Shown piece by piece: positions 46,225 through 55,855 of a DNA stretch of 64,000 bases (position 1 is the stretch's first letter; every line of letters begins with the position of its first letter). The stretch is taken from positions 178,618 through 242,617 of the forward strand of contig NZ_RCWL01000009.1 of NCBI RefSeq assembly GCF_003991195.1. Reading direction: 5' to 3'. Below the pieces are notes generated by a model. The model did no database searches, had not been told where the DNA came from, and was given only the letters and a program-made list of their open reading frames with translations. The DNA comes from Gynurincola endophyticus. GTDB taxonomy: Bacteria > Bacteroidota > Bacteroidia > Chitinophagales > Chitinophagaceae. Made by a program: the position numbers and the translations under genes.

Positions 46225-46962
46225 ATGAAAACCTTACATAATAAAGTAGTACTGATTACAGGTGCATCAAAAGGTATTGGTGCGGTTGTAGCAAAACGAA
46301 TGGCTGAAGCCGGTGCAAAAGTTATTGTGAATTATTCCGGCAGTAAACAGGCTGCTGACGAAGTAGTACAACATATTATCAGTGCCGGTGGCGAAGCAAT
46401 TACCGTACAGGCAGATGTCAGTAAAACGCCGGAAGTAAAAAAACTTTTTGATACCGCTATTACTCATTTCGGTAAGATAGATGTGCTGGTAAATAATGCC
46501 GGTATTATGATTACTAAACCGATTAAAGAAACTTCTGATGAGGACTTTGACCGTCAATTCGATATCAACGTAAAAGGCGTTTTCAACACGCTTCGTGAGG
46601 CTGCAGATAAATTGGCAGAAAATGGTAGTATTATTAATTTTTCAACTTCCGTCAATAGATTAATGCTACCTGGTTATGGTACCTATGTAGCTACTAAATC
46701 GGCAGTAGAGCAGCTGACCCGCGTTTTCTCCAAAGAAATCGGACGTGGCATTAATGTAAACACTGTTTCGCCAGGCCCGGTAAATACGGAACTGTTTATG
46801 AATGGAAAATCAAAAGAATTGGTTGACAGACTGGCTTCACTCAACCCTTTTAACCGTATCGGTGAACCGGATGATATTGCTTCGGTGATCGTATTTCTGG
46901 CAAGTGATAGTGCCAAATGGATAAACGCTCAGAATATAGGGATAAATGGTGGAATGGCATAG
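46225..46962 (+). CDS. short-chain dehydrogenase/reductase (SDR)
   Basis: The protein has 245 residues, the classical SDR length. The cofactor motif TGASKGIGA is at 12-20, NNAG is at 90-93, and the catalytic Ser (near 140-142) with Tyr154-x3-Lys158 is in YGTYVATKSA. The absence of an acidic residue after beta2 and the VNYSGS segment favour NADP(H). It resembles 3-ketoacyl-ACP or glucose-type reductases, but the substrate is unknown. It is probably controlled by the AraC gene just upstream and ends in a terminator. Confidence 0.93.
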   Translation: MKTLHNKVVLITGASKGIGAVVAKRMAEAGAKVIVNYSGSKQAADEVVQHIISAGGEAITVQADVSKTPEVKKLFDTAITHFGKIDVLVNNAGIMITKPIKETSDEDFDRQFDINVKGVFNTLREAADKLAENGSIINFSTSVNRLMLPGYGTYVATKSAVEQLTRVFSKEIGRGINVNTVSPGPVNTELFMNGKSKELVDRLASLNPFNRIGEPDDIASVIVFLASDSAKWINAQNIGINGGMA

Positions 46963-46979
46963 TGCTTTAATTATGCCTT

Positions 46980-47017
46980 AAAGACGTACATAAGTTGAAA
47001 CTTATGTCGTCTTTATT
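46980..47017 (+). terminator. terminator of the AraC-SDR unit
   Basis: AAAGACG..CATAAGTT and AACTTATG..CGTCTTT pair with a small internal bulge, followed by ATT. It lies 18 bp past the SDR stop. Confidence 0.7.
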
Positions 47018-47101
47018 CCATTCGAAAAAAACACGTTTAAACACGATATTATCGTGTAAATTAATATAATAAAAAATCCTCTTTTTTACAAGTGAATTGT
47101 A

Positions 47102-48631
47102 TTAAAAAGTGATTAATTGACTGATGTTATGTATACCAGATCTGATTAACTTCTGCGCTAATTGTAACTCTACATCTTCGCCTTTTATAAACTGTTCAAA
47201 TGTTGGTTGTATTGAATAGTCAGGAATCACTCCACGCCCAAATTCACCTTTTTTTACATCCAGTACAAACCTCAATATTGGTATATCTATTTTTAATTTC
47301 GTACTCGGTAAAGTTAACTCCAGTGATGTACCACTGGTATTACCATTAAAACCTCCTCCCGCTTCTTCGCCGATAAAAACAGCATTGGTATGTTCTTTCA
47401 CCAGACTCGCAAATTCGGCACCACCGGAATAAGTCCAGCCGCTGGTCAATACAAATAAACTTCCTTTAAATGCATTGGCTTTTACCGGTTCTGCAGCATA
47501 TCTGCCCGGCTTACGATAGTATTTTCCATCCGAGTGCTGCTCATTATCAAATTTTAACTCTACTTCCAGTGCTTCACGATCTTCCTTTGAAGAATAATCC
47601 GTATGATCAAAAAAGCTAAAGCTCAGTTTCGACACTTCTACATAACGATACTTTTGATATGGTTTACTGGTGAGATAAGAAAAAAGAAAGTCTTCATTAC
47701 CTTCAGAACCACCACCATTATCTCTGATGTCAATAATCAATGCTTTTACTTTTCCGGATAGAATCTTTTTAAAAGATGAATCAACAAATGACTTGAACCT
47801 CATATTACTTTTTTCAAAATTCTTATTTGAAAAAGTTCTGAAGCTGATCATTGCCGTTTGGTCGTCAAGAAACTTTAACTCGGCCGGAGAGGTAATCTCC
47901 CTTCTGATAGTATTTTCGCGACTCACCTGCCGGTGTATATTTGTCAGCCCTTGTGATAAAACCGAAGCAACAGTGAATGTTTTTTCTTTTTTAGACAATG
48001 GATCTACTACAGTAATAGTATTTTCATTCCGTTGACAAATAACTTTAGCATACTCTCTGGAGAGTCCCCTGAAATCAAGTGATCTGTATTTAGAACTAAG
48101 TATGTATCCATCAGCAGCGAAAGTATTAAACAAACGTTCGTAGAGTTGAGTTAGTGGCAAACCGTTGATCGCCACCAGTTCAAACCCTTTAATATTTTCT
48201 GTGCTGACAGGACTATTCAGCAGATATGTTTTGTTATTCAAATGTATGACTGAAAGCGGAAGGAACAGGCCACTTCTGTTCAATCGCCTGTTGATATCAT
48301 CTGATAAATAGATGTCGCAGTGATCCTCTTTTGAGTAAGCAACAATAGGGGCCGCAATATTGTAAAATTGCAACCCGTTTAAACTGTCTTTTATTAATTT
48401 TCTCTGAACAGCCACCACACTGTCAAACTGAGCTTCTGAAGAGTACCAGTAAAGGCCTGTGTGGGCTTCTTTCAGACTATTCACCATCAGGTCAAAATCT
48501 GCGGTCAACTGGTCTTGTGAATATTTCTGTAACTGAAGGTTTTCAAATGAAGTACCTTCCTGATTGAAAGAGTGGTTCCCACTACAGGAATAACATAGAA
48601 TAAGAATATAAAGTATTAGAATTCTGTTCAC
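47102..48631 (-). CDS. S41 family peptidase lipoprotein
   Basis: The protein has 509 residues with a lipoprotein signal ending in LCYSCSGNH. A helical N-terminal domain (YSQDQLTADFDLMVNSLKEA onward) is followed by the S41 core: ALIIDIRDNGGGSEGNEDFL and the catalytic block TSGWTYSGGAEFASLVKEH, where Ser of TYSGGAEF is the expected nucleophile. No clear PDZ domain is seen, unlike the S41 proteins at 23917 and 51556. It stands alone, 56 bp from the methyltransferase gene upstream, so an operon with it is possible. Confidence 0.9.
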   Translation of the reverse strand: MNRILILYILILCYSCSGNHSFNQEGTSFENLQLQKYSQDQLTADFDLMVNSLKEAHTGLYWYSSEAQFDSVVAVQRKLIKDSLNGLQFYNIAAPIVAYSKEDHCDIYLSDDINRRLNRSGLFLPLSVIHLNNKTYLLNSPVSTENIKGFELVAINGLPLTQLYERLFNTFAADGYILSSKYRSLDFRGLSREYAKVICQRNENTITVVDPLSKKEKTFTVASVLSQGLTNIHRQVSRENTIRREITSPAELKFLDDQTAMISFRTFSNKNFEKSNMRFKSFVDSSFKKILSGKVKALIIDIRDNGGGSEGNEDFLFSYLTSKPYQKYRYVEVSKLSFSFFDHTDYSSKEDREALEVELKFDNEQHSDGKYYRKPGRYAAEPVKANAFKGSLFVLTSGWTYSGGAEFASLVKEHTNAVFIGEEAGGGFNGNTSGTSLELTLPSTKLKIDIPILRFVLDVKKGEFGRGVIPDYSIQPTFEQFIKGEDVELQLAQKLIRSGIHNISQLITF

Positions 48632-48687
48632 TATAAGGTTTTAGTACAATCAATCTAAAGATTATACCAAACTGCTCAAATCATCCA

Positions 48688-49317
48688 TTATTTTTGTAAA
48701 AGAAACTTTAAAGTCAGGATACGCGGTATTTCCGAACGATTGTTATCGTCGAAATACTCTTTAATTTCAATTACTTGAAAGCCAAAAGCTTGCGCCGCTC
48801 CGGTAAAGTCTGAAATGTTATGTATGTAACAATTAACAATTACCTCCTCCTCTCCTTGCCGGTATCTTGCTTTTGAACCGGAATATTGCTTAAATGGATG
48901 TAGCTCTCCAATATACAGTATAGCATTGTTCTGAAGCACTTTTGATAACTTTTCAAAAATATCATTCAAATTTTCAATATGTTCCAGTACCAGACTGCAA
49001 ACTGCCAGGTCAAAACTATCTGCCTTAAAACTCCACGGAGTTGTAATATCAAATTTCCTGAACGCTACCTGATCACTTATTACTTTTCTTCTGGCTATTG
49101 CCAGCATTTCTTCTGACAAATCAACCGCCAGTATTTCATCACCTTTGGTGATTAGCCATTCTGTATTTTTACCGGTTCCACAACCAATTTCCAGACAATT
49201 TCTAAAGGCTGTATCACCCAGTGTTTCTCTTAATGAAACAGCTTCAAGATCACGTGTCTTATTCAGATTGGTGTCATATTGTGCAGACCACTCATTATAT
49301 GCTTTCTCAACATTCAT
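48688..49317 (-). CDS. class I SAM-dependent methyltransferase
   Basis: The protein has 209 residues. Motif I is LEIGCGTGK at 42-50, followed by VDLSEEMLAIARRK (motif II region) and the post-motif segment FDLAVCSLVLEHIENLNDIF. The HxxPFKQYSG and DDNN segments are substrate-binding in relatives. Such enzymes methylate small molecules; no substrate can be named. It lies 56 bp upstream of the S41 lipoprotein gene on the same strand. Confidence 0.9.
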   Translation of the reverse strand: MNVEKAYNEWSAQYDTNLNKTRDLEAVSLRETLGDTAFRNCLEIGCGTGKNTEWLITKGDEILAVDLSEEMLAIARRKVISDQVAFRKFDITTPWSFKADSFDLAVCSLVLEHIENLNDIFEKLSKVLQNNAILYIGELHPFKQYSGSKARYRQGEEEVIVNCYIHNISDFTGAAQAFGFQVIEIKEYFDDNNRSEIPRILTLKFLLQK

Positions 49318-49654
49318 AAAATATTATTTTCACCCATGTACGGGCAATTGAAGAAGTAACAATGGCATTTTGTAACGAATGCATGGGGAACATTACGAGC
49401 CAAGGTTGGATACAGCAAAATTACAATATGTATTTTATATTCACAAAAGCTGTTATGATCAAAGCAGGCGAAAGTATTCAACAATACATTTTTTACTTTT
49501 ATGAGTATTTTTAATGATAAACCGATACGCGCATAAAGATCATTTTTGAGCGGGAGAAGATTTGGCATAGCCTTATCAGTTAGTCTGAAGAAGCATTATA
49601 GAGCAAAACTTGATTATTAACGTATCATTATTTGATTTCCATGGTGTTAAATAT

Positions 49655-49673
49655 GATTTGATAGATACAAATC
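49655..49673. promoter_or_regulatory. inverted repeat upstream of the Crp/Fnr gene
   Basis: GATTTG and CAAATC flank seven bases (ATAGATA), 26 bp before the regulator start. It may be an operator or part of the promoter; short arms make chance possible. Confidence 0.3.
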
Positions 49674-49699
49674 TGATCATTTATATGTAATTTTATACT

Positions 49700-50347
49700 A
49701 TGGAACCCAATCTTTCACAGGGATTTTATCAGGGATCATGGGCCTATGACCACACTCAGATTCGTACTAATTTTCTGAGCAAGGCTGATTTTTCACCAGC
49801 TGAACTGGATATGATATGCAACCGCCTGCAGGCTAAAAAGATTAAGAAAAGAAGAACTTTATTCAATGCTGGCAGTATTCCTCAATATGTTGTTTATGTT
49901 AACAAAGGACTCTTACGTATGTTTAGTACCGAAGCTGATGGTATTGAACGCACGATAGATCTGGCTATTGAAGATACCTGGCTGGCAGATCTGGAAGCAC
50001 TGTATGAACGCAAATCCGCTTCTGTTTCTATTGAAGCACTGGAAGATGCAGAAGTTTTTATGCTTCACCACGACGACATCCAATACCTGCATCAACAAAT
50101 ACCCGCATTGGTTAATTTCAGTCGTCTGCATGCAGAAGAAAAGTTTAACAACGCGATGAAACGCCTGCAAACGATGAATCATCCAGGTTACACAGCCGAA
50201 CAACGGGTTACTTTTTTTGAAAATATTTATCCTTCACTAACAAACCGGGTACCATCTAATATCATTGCTTCGTTTCTGGGCTTCAGCGCAGAAACTTATT
50301 CCCGTATTAAACGTTCCCGAATGAATAATAAAGGTGGAAATGTATAA
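49700..50347 (+). CDS. Crp/Fnr family transcriptional regulator
   Basis: The protein has 215 residues. A cyclic-nucleotide-binding-type beta-roll (FNAGSIPQYVVYVNKGLLRM, FSTEADGIERTIDLAIEDTW) leads through a long dimerisation helix to a C-terminal winged helix with VPSNIIASFLGFSAETYSRI. No N-terminal cysteine cluster is present, so it is not an oxygen-sensing Fe-S FNR; the effector is unknown. It is 129 bp upstream of an SDR gene, with an FNR-like box in the gap. Confidence 0.92.
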   Translation: MEPNLSQGFYQGSWAYDHTQIRTNFLSKADFSPAELDMICNRLQAKKIKKRRTLFNAGSIPQYVVYVNKGLLRMFSTEADGIERTIDLAIEDTWLADLEALYERKSASVSIEALEDAEVFMLHHDDIQYLHQQIPALVNFSRLHAEEKFNNAMKRLQTMNHPGYTAEQRVTFFENIYPSLTNRVPSNIIASFLGFSAETYSRIKRSRMNNKGGNV

Positions 50348-50390
50348 AATCATCCTTTCAATATAGATGTTACTCCTTACTCACATATTC

Positions 50391-50408
50391 ACTTGACATA
50401 AATCAAGT
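50391..50408. promoter_or_regulatory. FNR/CRP-type box in front of SDR
   Basis: ACTTGA and TCAAGT flank six bases. Within it, TTGACATAAATCAA (50393-50406) matches the TTGATNNNNATCAA consensus with a single mismatch. The box lies 68 bp before the SDR start and 43 bp past the Crp/Fnr gene stop, so the upstream regulator is the natural candidate to bind it. Confidence 0.68.
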
Positions 50409-50476
50409 ATTTGTATTGATTTATGTTCTGGTTCTGCCCATTACCATACAGTAACTTAGCACAAAAGTTATTAATT

Positions 50477-51238
50477 ATGTTATTGAAAGGCAAAAATATA
50501 CTGATTACCGGTGCTGCTACCGGAATCGGACAAGGAACGGCTAAAGTATTGGCTAAAGAAGGCGCCAACTTACTTTTATGTGATATCAATGAAGCATCTC
50601 TGCAAGAAACCATGTCACTTATTGAATCATTTGGAGGTAAATACCCAACCTTGAAAGTGGATGTTTCTAAAAAGGAAGATATTGAAAACATGGTGAAAAC
50701 AGCTGTAGATGTATTAGGTTCATTAGACGGTGCTTTCAATAATGCCGGTATTTCGGGCGCTACCGCTGAAATTGCCGAGTACCCGGATGATGCTTTCGAT
50801 AAGGTCATCGATACTAATTTAAAATCTATCTGGTGGAGCTTAAAAGCACAGATCAAAGTAATGTTAAGTCAACCCGGTAAAGGGTCGATTGTAAATACTG
50901 CGAGTGTAGGTGCGCTCGTAGGTAAACCTGGTATTTCCGCCTATATTGCCTCCAAACACGGTGTATCCGGTTTAACTAAAAATGCAGCATTGGAATATGG
51001 TAAACACGGTGTTCGTGTGAACGCAGTTTGTCCGGGTGTAATCAGAACACCGATGTTAGACGGACTTATTAAGAGTGGAAAAGTAGGTTCTGAAGCTGAT
51101 TGGAATGCTATTCAACCAATCGGCCGTTTAGGTACTACAGAAGAAATCGGCGAAGCTGTGGCGTGGTTATTATCAGACCGTGCATCTTTAGTTCACGGAC
51201 AATCAATTGCTTTAGACGGTGGTTTTACTGTTTCATAA
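50477..51238 (+). CDS. short-chain dehydrogenase/reductase (SDR)
   Basis: Started at the ATG at 50477 the protein has 253 residues and opens MLLKGKNILITGAATGIGQG; an upstream ATG at 50423 would overlap the FNR-like promoter region. The cofactor motif TGAATGIG is at 11-18, NNAG at 88-91, Ser143, and Tyr156-x3-Lys160 in YIASK. The Asp in LLCDINEAS suggests NAD(H). Closest in pattern to glucose 1-dehydrogenase / cyclopentanol-type classical SDRs; the substrate is unknown. Confidence 0.93.
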   Translation: MLLKGKNILITGAATGIGQGTAKVLAKEGANLLLCDINEASLQETMSLIESFGGKYPTLKVDVSKKEDIENMVKTAVDVLGSLDGAFNNAGISGATAEIAEYPDDAFDKVIDTNLKSIWWSLKAQIKVMLSQPGKGSIVNTASVGALVGKPGISAYIASKHGVSGLTKNAALEYGKHGVRVNAVCPGVIRTPMLDGLIKSGKVGSEADWNAIQPIGRLGTTEEIGEAVAWLLSDRASLVHGQSIALDGGFTVS

Positions 51239-51279
51239 AATTCTCTTTACTCAATAGATGTATTTTTGTAAGTTCAGCA

Positions 51280-51309
51280 AAGCTTGTTTCTATCAGAAAC
51301 AGGCTTTTT
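51280..51309 (+). terminator. terminator of the SDR gene
   Basis: AAGCTTGTTTCT and AGAAACAGGCTT pair (one G-U) around ATC, followed by TTT. It lies 41 bp past the SDR stop. Confidence 0.82.
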
Positions 51310-51555
51310 ATTCAATATACCATGATGTTGTTAGCACCTTAAAAAAAATATCGGCCAGAAAGCTAAACCTTAATTGAATCATTTACTCTGCATATATCAA
51401 ACCATACGATGCTGTATTATCCCGCAGATTACGCTCAAATCATCATTCCAATCCAAACGAGCACTGCGCTGAATTACATTTAAGCTTTACAATCGCTTAT
51501 CAGCGGCAAAAGTTCATCTGTCAAACATAGGAGCCATTAAGAGGTTCAGAAGGTT

Positions 51556-53013
51556 TTATAATTCTTTTATCATTCCTACAAATTTGTTAATCAGTACCGG
51601 TTCTAGCTTTAAAACTCTTCGTTGAGAAACTGATGAAGAAACATTCCCGGTAGTGATGTATTCAATCGCTTTTGCCAGGTTGTTCTCTGTAGTGTCGCCA
51701 AGCTCTTTACCGGGCTCTTCCTGCGCCGGTATATCTACCGGTATACCATCGAAATAATCACCCTGGCCCAACGCATTCTTAATATTGAATTGTGCCAGAT
51801 AAACAGTAAACTGATCAATGTTTATTCCAAAAAAACCGACGGGTTTGCCATAAGTTTTTTCACCTACCAGTTTCACATTCAGGTAAGGTTTAAAACTATT
51901 GATGAGTAATTCACTGGCTGATGCCGTAGTAGCATTTACAATAAAAATAATAGTGCTTAACCGGTTCAGCTTAGAAGCACTATTAAATTTAGAGGTGTTT
52001 CCATTTATTGAAAAGTCAATATCTGCAAAGGTAGCTGCGCGGCCGTTCAAATACACTTGTTGTCCGCTTTCATCCAGATAAGGAATAGATTTAAGAATAG
52101 GCGCATTACGATTCTGCAATAATTCATTAAAATGCTCTGAATACATTACTTTTCCGGTTAGTGAAGCAGGCGCAATCTGATTAGCTATATAGGCTACTGT
52201 TTTAACATAGCCGCCTGTGTTATACCGAAGATCTATAATCAATGCTTCTATTTCTTTTGTACTAAAATGATTAAAAACCTCATCTATACGAATTTTACTG
52301 CCATCCAGCTTATTAAAAGCTGAAAAAGCCAGATACCCGATTGATTTATTTTTAATGCGCCAGGTCTCATACTGCAGAACCGGATCAGATGAATAAGTTT
52401 GTGCAATAATATTAATACTCCTTAATGAACCGTCTTCTTTTTTGAAATCACCATTAATAGAAGTCATATTGATGTAATGATTTAGATCGGAGATATGTTT
52501 TACGGGCTGTCCATTGATGGATGTTAACTGCATTCCCTTACGCACGCCGGCAGTATAAGCCGGTGAATTCTTTTCTACATAACTCACATAAACATTTTCT
52601 TCATTTACCATCATCCAGCCCAAACCCAAACCATAACTAATCTGTTGCAAACCCGTTGCAGTTTCTTGATTATTTACTGCTGACTTTTTAGTAATGTATG
52701 AATATAATGGGTGAGCATTCCCATTTCTAAACTCTCGCACGATTCCTCCCGGCCTGTCATAAGAATAGGCAGCAATTCCTTTTAAAGCCATCTGCATGTC
52801 ATTGAATCCGTTGTTGGTTTGATCATATTGTCTTGGATTGAATTGCTGATACCCAGGCAATGAATGATGCCATAAGTAAGTTTCACGGGCATATAAAAAC
52901 AATGAATCAAGACTTAATTGCATACGTGTGCCTTCTGCAGGAATATCCGGTGCAGCGGATTCCTTTCGGCAGGCATATATCCCCATAAATAATATGATAA
53001 AAATATATTTCAC
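51556..53013 (-). CDS. S41 family peptidase lipoprotein with PDZ domain
   Basis: A GTG start at 53013 gives 485 residues and a compact lipoprotein signal (V/M-KYIFIILFMGIYAC); it lies one base after the stop of the upstream gene, fitting translational coupling. ATGs at 53091 and 53049 would overlap that gene and lack a signal-like start. A PDZ domain (RKGMQLTSINGQPVKHISDL) precedes the S41 core with LIIDLRYNTGGYVKTVAYIA and VNATTASASELLINSFKPYL; the Ser of TASASE is the expected nucleophile. It is very similar in plan to the S41 lipoprotein at 23917. It is the last gene of the lipoprotein operon. Confidence 0.88.
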   Translation of the reverse strand: MKYIFIILFMGIYACRKESAAPDIPAEGTRMQLSLDSLFLYARETYLWHHSLPGYQQFNPRQYDQTNNGFNDMQMALKGIAAYSYDRPGGIVREFRNGNAHPLYSYITKKSAVNNQETATGLQQISYGLGLGWMMVNEENVYVSYVEKNSPAYTAGVRKGMQLTSINGQPVKHISDLNHYINMTSINGDFKKEDGSLRSINIIAQTYSSDPVLQYETWRIKNKSIGYLAFSAFNKLDGSKIRIDEVFNHFSTKEIEALIIDLRYNTGGYVKTVAYIANQIAPASLTGKVMYSEHFNELLQNRNAPILKSIPYLDESGQQVYLNGRAATFADIDFSINGNTSKFNSASKLNRLSTIIFIVNATTASASELLINSFKPYLNVKLVGEKTYGKPVGFFGINIDQFTVYLAQFNIKNALGQGDYFDGIPVDIPAQEEPGKELGDTTENNLAKAIEYITTGNVSSSVSQRRVLKLEPVLINKFVGMIKEL

Positions 53014-53014
53014 A

Positions 53015-54016
53015 TTACGGTAGTACGATAGAGGTACCCGGATCACCATTGAATACAAAAAGATTGGCTTGTCCGTCAGCCCCGCTTCCACTCTCTACCC
53101 AAATAATCAGAATTACATTTCCGGCAGGTACATCATTCGGAATTTTGTAGCTCACAGAATGGTCGGTAAGAGATATACGCTCTGCATCAAATCCTTTCGC
53201 ATAATTATTACCCGTTGAATAAACCGTTAGTTGTTGAAGTTTTATAAAATAGTCTGCAATAGGGCCGCCGGAAGTAGTGAAGTTAAAGTTAATGATTTGT
53301 CCGTTAGTAAGCGTTTGCCCCTGTTCTGTAAATGTAAAATTATAAGAAGTCTGATTGGCAAACGCATTGTCATACGTACGAATTCTGTAGGGGCCTTTAA
53401 CGATGGTATTAAAACCACTAACAAGCTTAACAAAATATTGAGATTCAGGCAAATTATCTGGCAACGAAGTTTCAATGGTGGTCGAATAAATTCTGTCAAA
53501 AGGATAAACCTGTGCAGTTTCATTATTTTCTGCATTTACGAGAAATAATTTTGTCTGGCTGGTGTCAGGAATAAAAAACTTGCCTCTTAAAACCATTTTT
53601 TTATCAAAAGCAAGGAAAACAGTATCGGATAAAGAAAACTCGGGCATTGGATTATTGACAACTGTTTTAAGTGTGTATTCAGTTATGTTTCCATTTTCAG
53701 CAGTAACGCGGTATTTAAAACCGTCGGAGAATACAATTGGCACGCCTGAAGCTGGTTGAACGGTAGCATTTTTCGAAACGGTAATAGAAGGAATGATACT
53801 ATCAGGAATATGTTGAAAAGTGGGCCAGTAAATCAATATTGTTCCATCAACTCCTACTACAGCTTTTACCTGGCTACCTTCATTATCAGTAACAATAAAC
53901 TGTTCAATTAAGTTATAGGGTAATTTTTCTGTTTCTTTTTTACAGGCAACGAAAACAAAACCTAAGATAATGATAGAAAAAAATATATTTAAAACGTAAT
54001 AACGATTCATCTTCAC
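53015..54016 (-). CDS. TIG/DUF5018-like surface lipoprotein
   Basis: The protein has 333 residues, with a lipoprotein signal ending in FVFVACKKETEK. The first repeat is DUF5018-like (LIEQFIVTDNEGSQVKAVVG, then ITVSKNATVQPASGVPI). It is followed by TIG/Ig-like segments (LRGKFFIPDTSQTKLFLVNA, YFVKLVSGFNTIVKGPYRIR). Such proteins are extracellular binding accessories in Bacteroidota. It lies one base upstream of the S41 gene and 91 bp after the unknown lipoprotein gene. It is paralogous in plan to the protein at 54877. Confidence 0.8.
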   Translation of the reverse strand: MKMNRYYVLNIFFSIIILGFVFVACKKETEKLPYNLIEQFIVTDNEGSQVKAVVGVDGTILIYWPTFQHIPDSIIPSITVSKNATVQPASGVPIVFSDGFKYRVTAENGNITEYTLKTVVNNPMPEFSLSDTVFLAFDKKMVLRGKFFIPDTSQTKLFLVNAENNETAQVYPFDRIYSTTIETSLPDNLPESQYFVKLVSGFNTIVKGPYRIRTYDNAFANQTSYNFTFTEQGQTLTNGQIINFNFTTSGGPIADYFIKLQQLTVYSTGNNYAKGFDAERISLTDHSVSYKIPNDVPAGNVILIIWVESGSGADGQANLFVFNGDPGTSIVLP

Positions 54017-54107
54017 AAAAAATTAAAATGATGTTGGTAAGGATAAACTTTGTTAATAATATAAATTCAACCGGTGCAAGCAATTACTTACACCGGTTGA
54101 TAAAAAA

Positions 54108-54746
54108 CTATGGAGTTACAGGGCCTCCACCTTCGATCCAGTAATTACCATTGTTCCATGTTGCCGTACCTAATCCATAGGCTTGAACAACTCTGAATGC
54201 GTAAATAGAACTTCCGGGTGCTGCTGCTCTGTAAAAGAAAATTACATTTTTCGTAGCAACTACCTGACGAAGTGTTCTGTTATAATTCCACCAGCCATTA
54301 GCAGCGGGAGGATCATTATCATCATCAGTGGCTGTATTTTCACTGAAACCTGTTGGTACAGCAGTAGCATTACTGAAATCTGTAGGAGTCATTGATGTAA
54401 TAGGATCATCAGTATTTAAATACCTGAAGTCATCACCTGCATTTGCCTTATATATTACTCCATTATTATATCCGTAGAAGATAATATGGTGGGTAAAAGG
54501 TAAGGTAGAGGAGCTGGTTCCGTTGATCGCATTGAAATATACTGTATCATAAGCTCCCGGTCCGGATGCAGGATTTGCATAATTTCCCACAACGGTATCG
54601 GAATAGTTAATAACTACTGCCGCTACCTCATTATTCAAAGAAAGTGATGATTCAACTTCATTACTTTTTTTACAAGAAACAATACTGATTATACTTGCTA
54701 AGAACAGCATAGTCATACCACTCTTAGTATTTAAATTAAACTTCAT
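54108..54746 (-). CDS. hypothetical lipoprotein of the HmuY-type operon
   Basis: The start at 54746 gives 212 residues with a lipoprotein signal (FLASIISIVSCKKSNEVE). The frame stays open to 54995, but that part overlaps the previous gene and is not protein-like. The mature chain is beta-rich with Asn/Gly/Tyr richness: VGNYANPASGPGAYDTVYFN, HHIIFYGYNNGVIYKANAGD, and an Asp run TATDDDND. It might be a distant haem- or metal-binding relative of its neighbour, but I see no firm family match. A Trp-rich C-terminus (WNNGNYWIEGG) could bind sugar or a flat ligand. Confidence 0.72.
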   Translation of the reverse strand: MKFNLNTKSGMTMLFLASIISIVSCKKSNEVESSLSLNNEVAAVVINYSDTVVGNYANPASGPGAYDTVYFNAINGTSSSTLPFTHHIIFYGYNNGVIYKANAGDDFRYLNTDDPITSMTPTDFSNATAVPTGFSENTATDDDNDPPAANGWWNYNRTLRQVVATKNVIFFYRAAAPGSSIYAFRVVQAYGLGTATWNNGNYWIEGGGPVTP

Positions 54747-54876
54747 AGATAAAATTTTAGGTAATAAAAAATGTTTCCATAAAACCGGAAAATGCATATC
54801 ATACCCGTATCCATTGTAGTTTACTATTAAATCAGACCATAGGCAGTGGGGTTTAATGATTAATAATCGGTCATTA

Positions 54877-55845
54877 TTATTCAGCGCTGATAATAATCGA
54901 AAAATTGGCGTTAACAGGATTCCATTCGCCGAACTTAAACACAAACGGAACATTGGTGTAATTACCGGCCGGAACATCCGCCGGCAACTGCACATAAATC
55001 ATTTTACGGTTTGATTTCGGCAATATGGTTAAATCATATGTATTACCATTTAGAGTCATCTGTACCGATCTCGGATCAATTAACAAGCGGCCTGAACCCG
55101 GATTAAACCCGATTTCACCACCGGGCTTTACGGTAATCGGGCTCCAAACAGAAGCTATCGTCGGGGGCCTGTATTGTATTCTTAAAGGATCTTTCACCAC
55201 TTCAGTACGCCCTAAATGAGTCAGATGTATATCATATTGACCACTATCCATCTCTACCCTTAGATAGGTTCTCAACAGATAAGAATGGGGAAGGTCTCTG
55301 ATAGTGGTATTCAATTCAATGGATACCGGTTTATTCAGATCAATATATGAGGTATCTTTGGTGACTTTGTTAACAAAAAACATCTCTAACGTTTCCGTAC
55401 TGGTACTCATAAAGTCACCCATGATAGTCAAAAGGCTTTCCGGATAAATATTGGTGGTTGAAATAAATAAATTCATCGCCATGTCACTTTTCTGAAGCAT
55501 TACCAGTTTATAGGTTCTGCTCAATCCTTCCGAAGAAATAACAGTATACGTATGTGTGGTATCTTTTACTGAAACAGGTAATATTTCTCCTTTCAGAACG
55601 GCTCCGTTTTCTAATTTTATTTCAGGATCAATTACTGACATTCCGTAGTAAAATGGAATGTATACAGTAATAGTATTATCAATATTATCTATAGCTCCAA
55701 ACAATACGGTATCAGACAAATTGGTAATTTTAAATTCCAGTATTCTGTTATTCGGTTCCGGTTCATAAGCTTCGGTTTTGGTACAGGCGATTACTGCAAA
55801 AACGAACATGATCAATACAAATACATTTATCTTCTTGTTATACAT
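54877..55845 (-). CDS. DUF5018/TIG-like surface lipoprotein
   Basis: The ATG at 55845 (MYNKKINVFVLIMFVFAVIA then Cys) gives 322 residues and a clean lipoprotein signal; the ATG at 55869 would overlap the HmuY-like gene by 14 bp. The chain has the DUF5018 opening (ILEFKITNLSDTVLFGAIDN, then IDPEIKLENGAVLKGEILPV) and later Ig-like strands (PPTIASVWSPITVKPGGEIG, PADVPAGNYTNVPFVFKFGE). It is 10 bp after the HmuY-like gene stop. It is probably a ligand-binding partner at the cell surface. Confidence 0.8.
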   Translation of the reverse strand: MYNKKINVFVLIMFVFAVIACTKTEAYEPEPNNRILEFKITNLSDTVLFGAIDNIDNTITVYIPFYYGMSVIDPEIKLENGAVLKGEILPVSVKDTTHTYTVISSEGLSRTYKLVMLQKSDMAMNLFISTTNIYPESLLTIMGDFMSTSTETLEMFFVNKVTKDTSYIDLNKPVSIELNTTIRDLPHSYLLRTYLRVEMDSGQYDIHLTHLGRTEVVKDPLRIQYRPPTIASVWSPITVKPGGEIGFNPGSGRLLIDPRSVQMTLNGNTYDLTILPKSNRKMIYVQLPADVPAGNYTNVPFVFKFGEWNPVNANFSIIISAE

Positions 55846-55855
55846 TACTATACTT

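Noticed and set aside
49314..49568. 84-codon minus-strand frame upstream of the methyltransferase
   Set aside because: It has no recognised motif and overlaps the methyltransferase start; it fits chance in AT-rich DNA.
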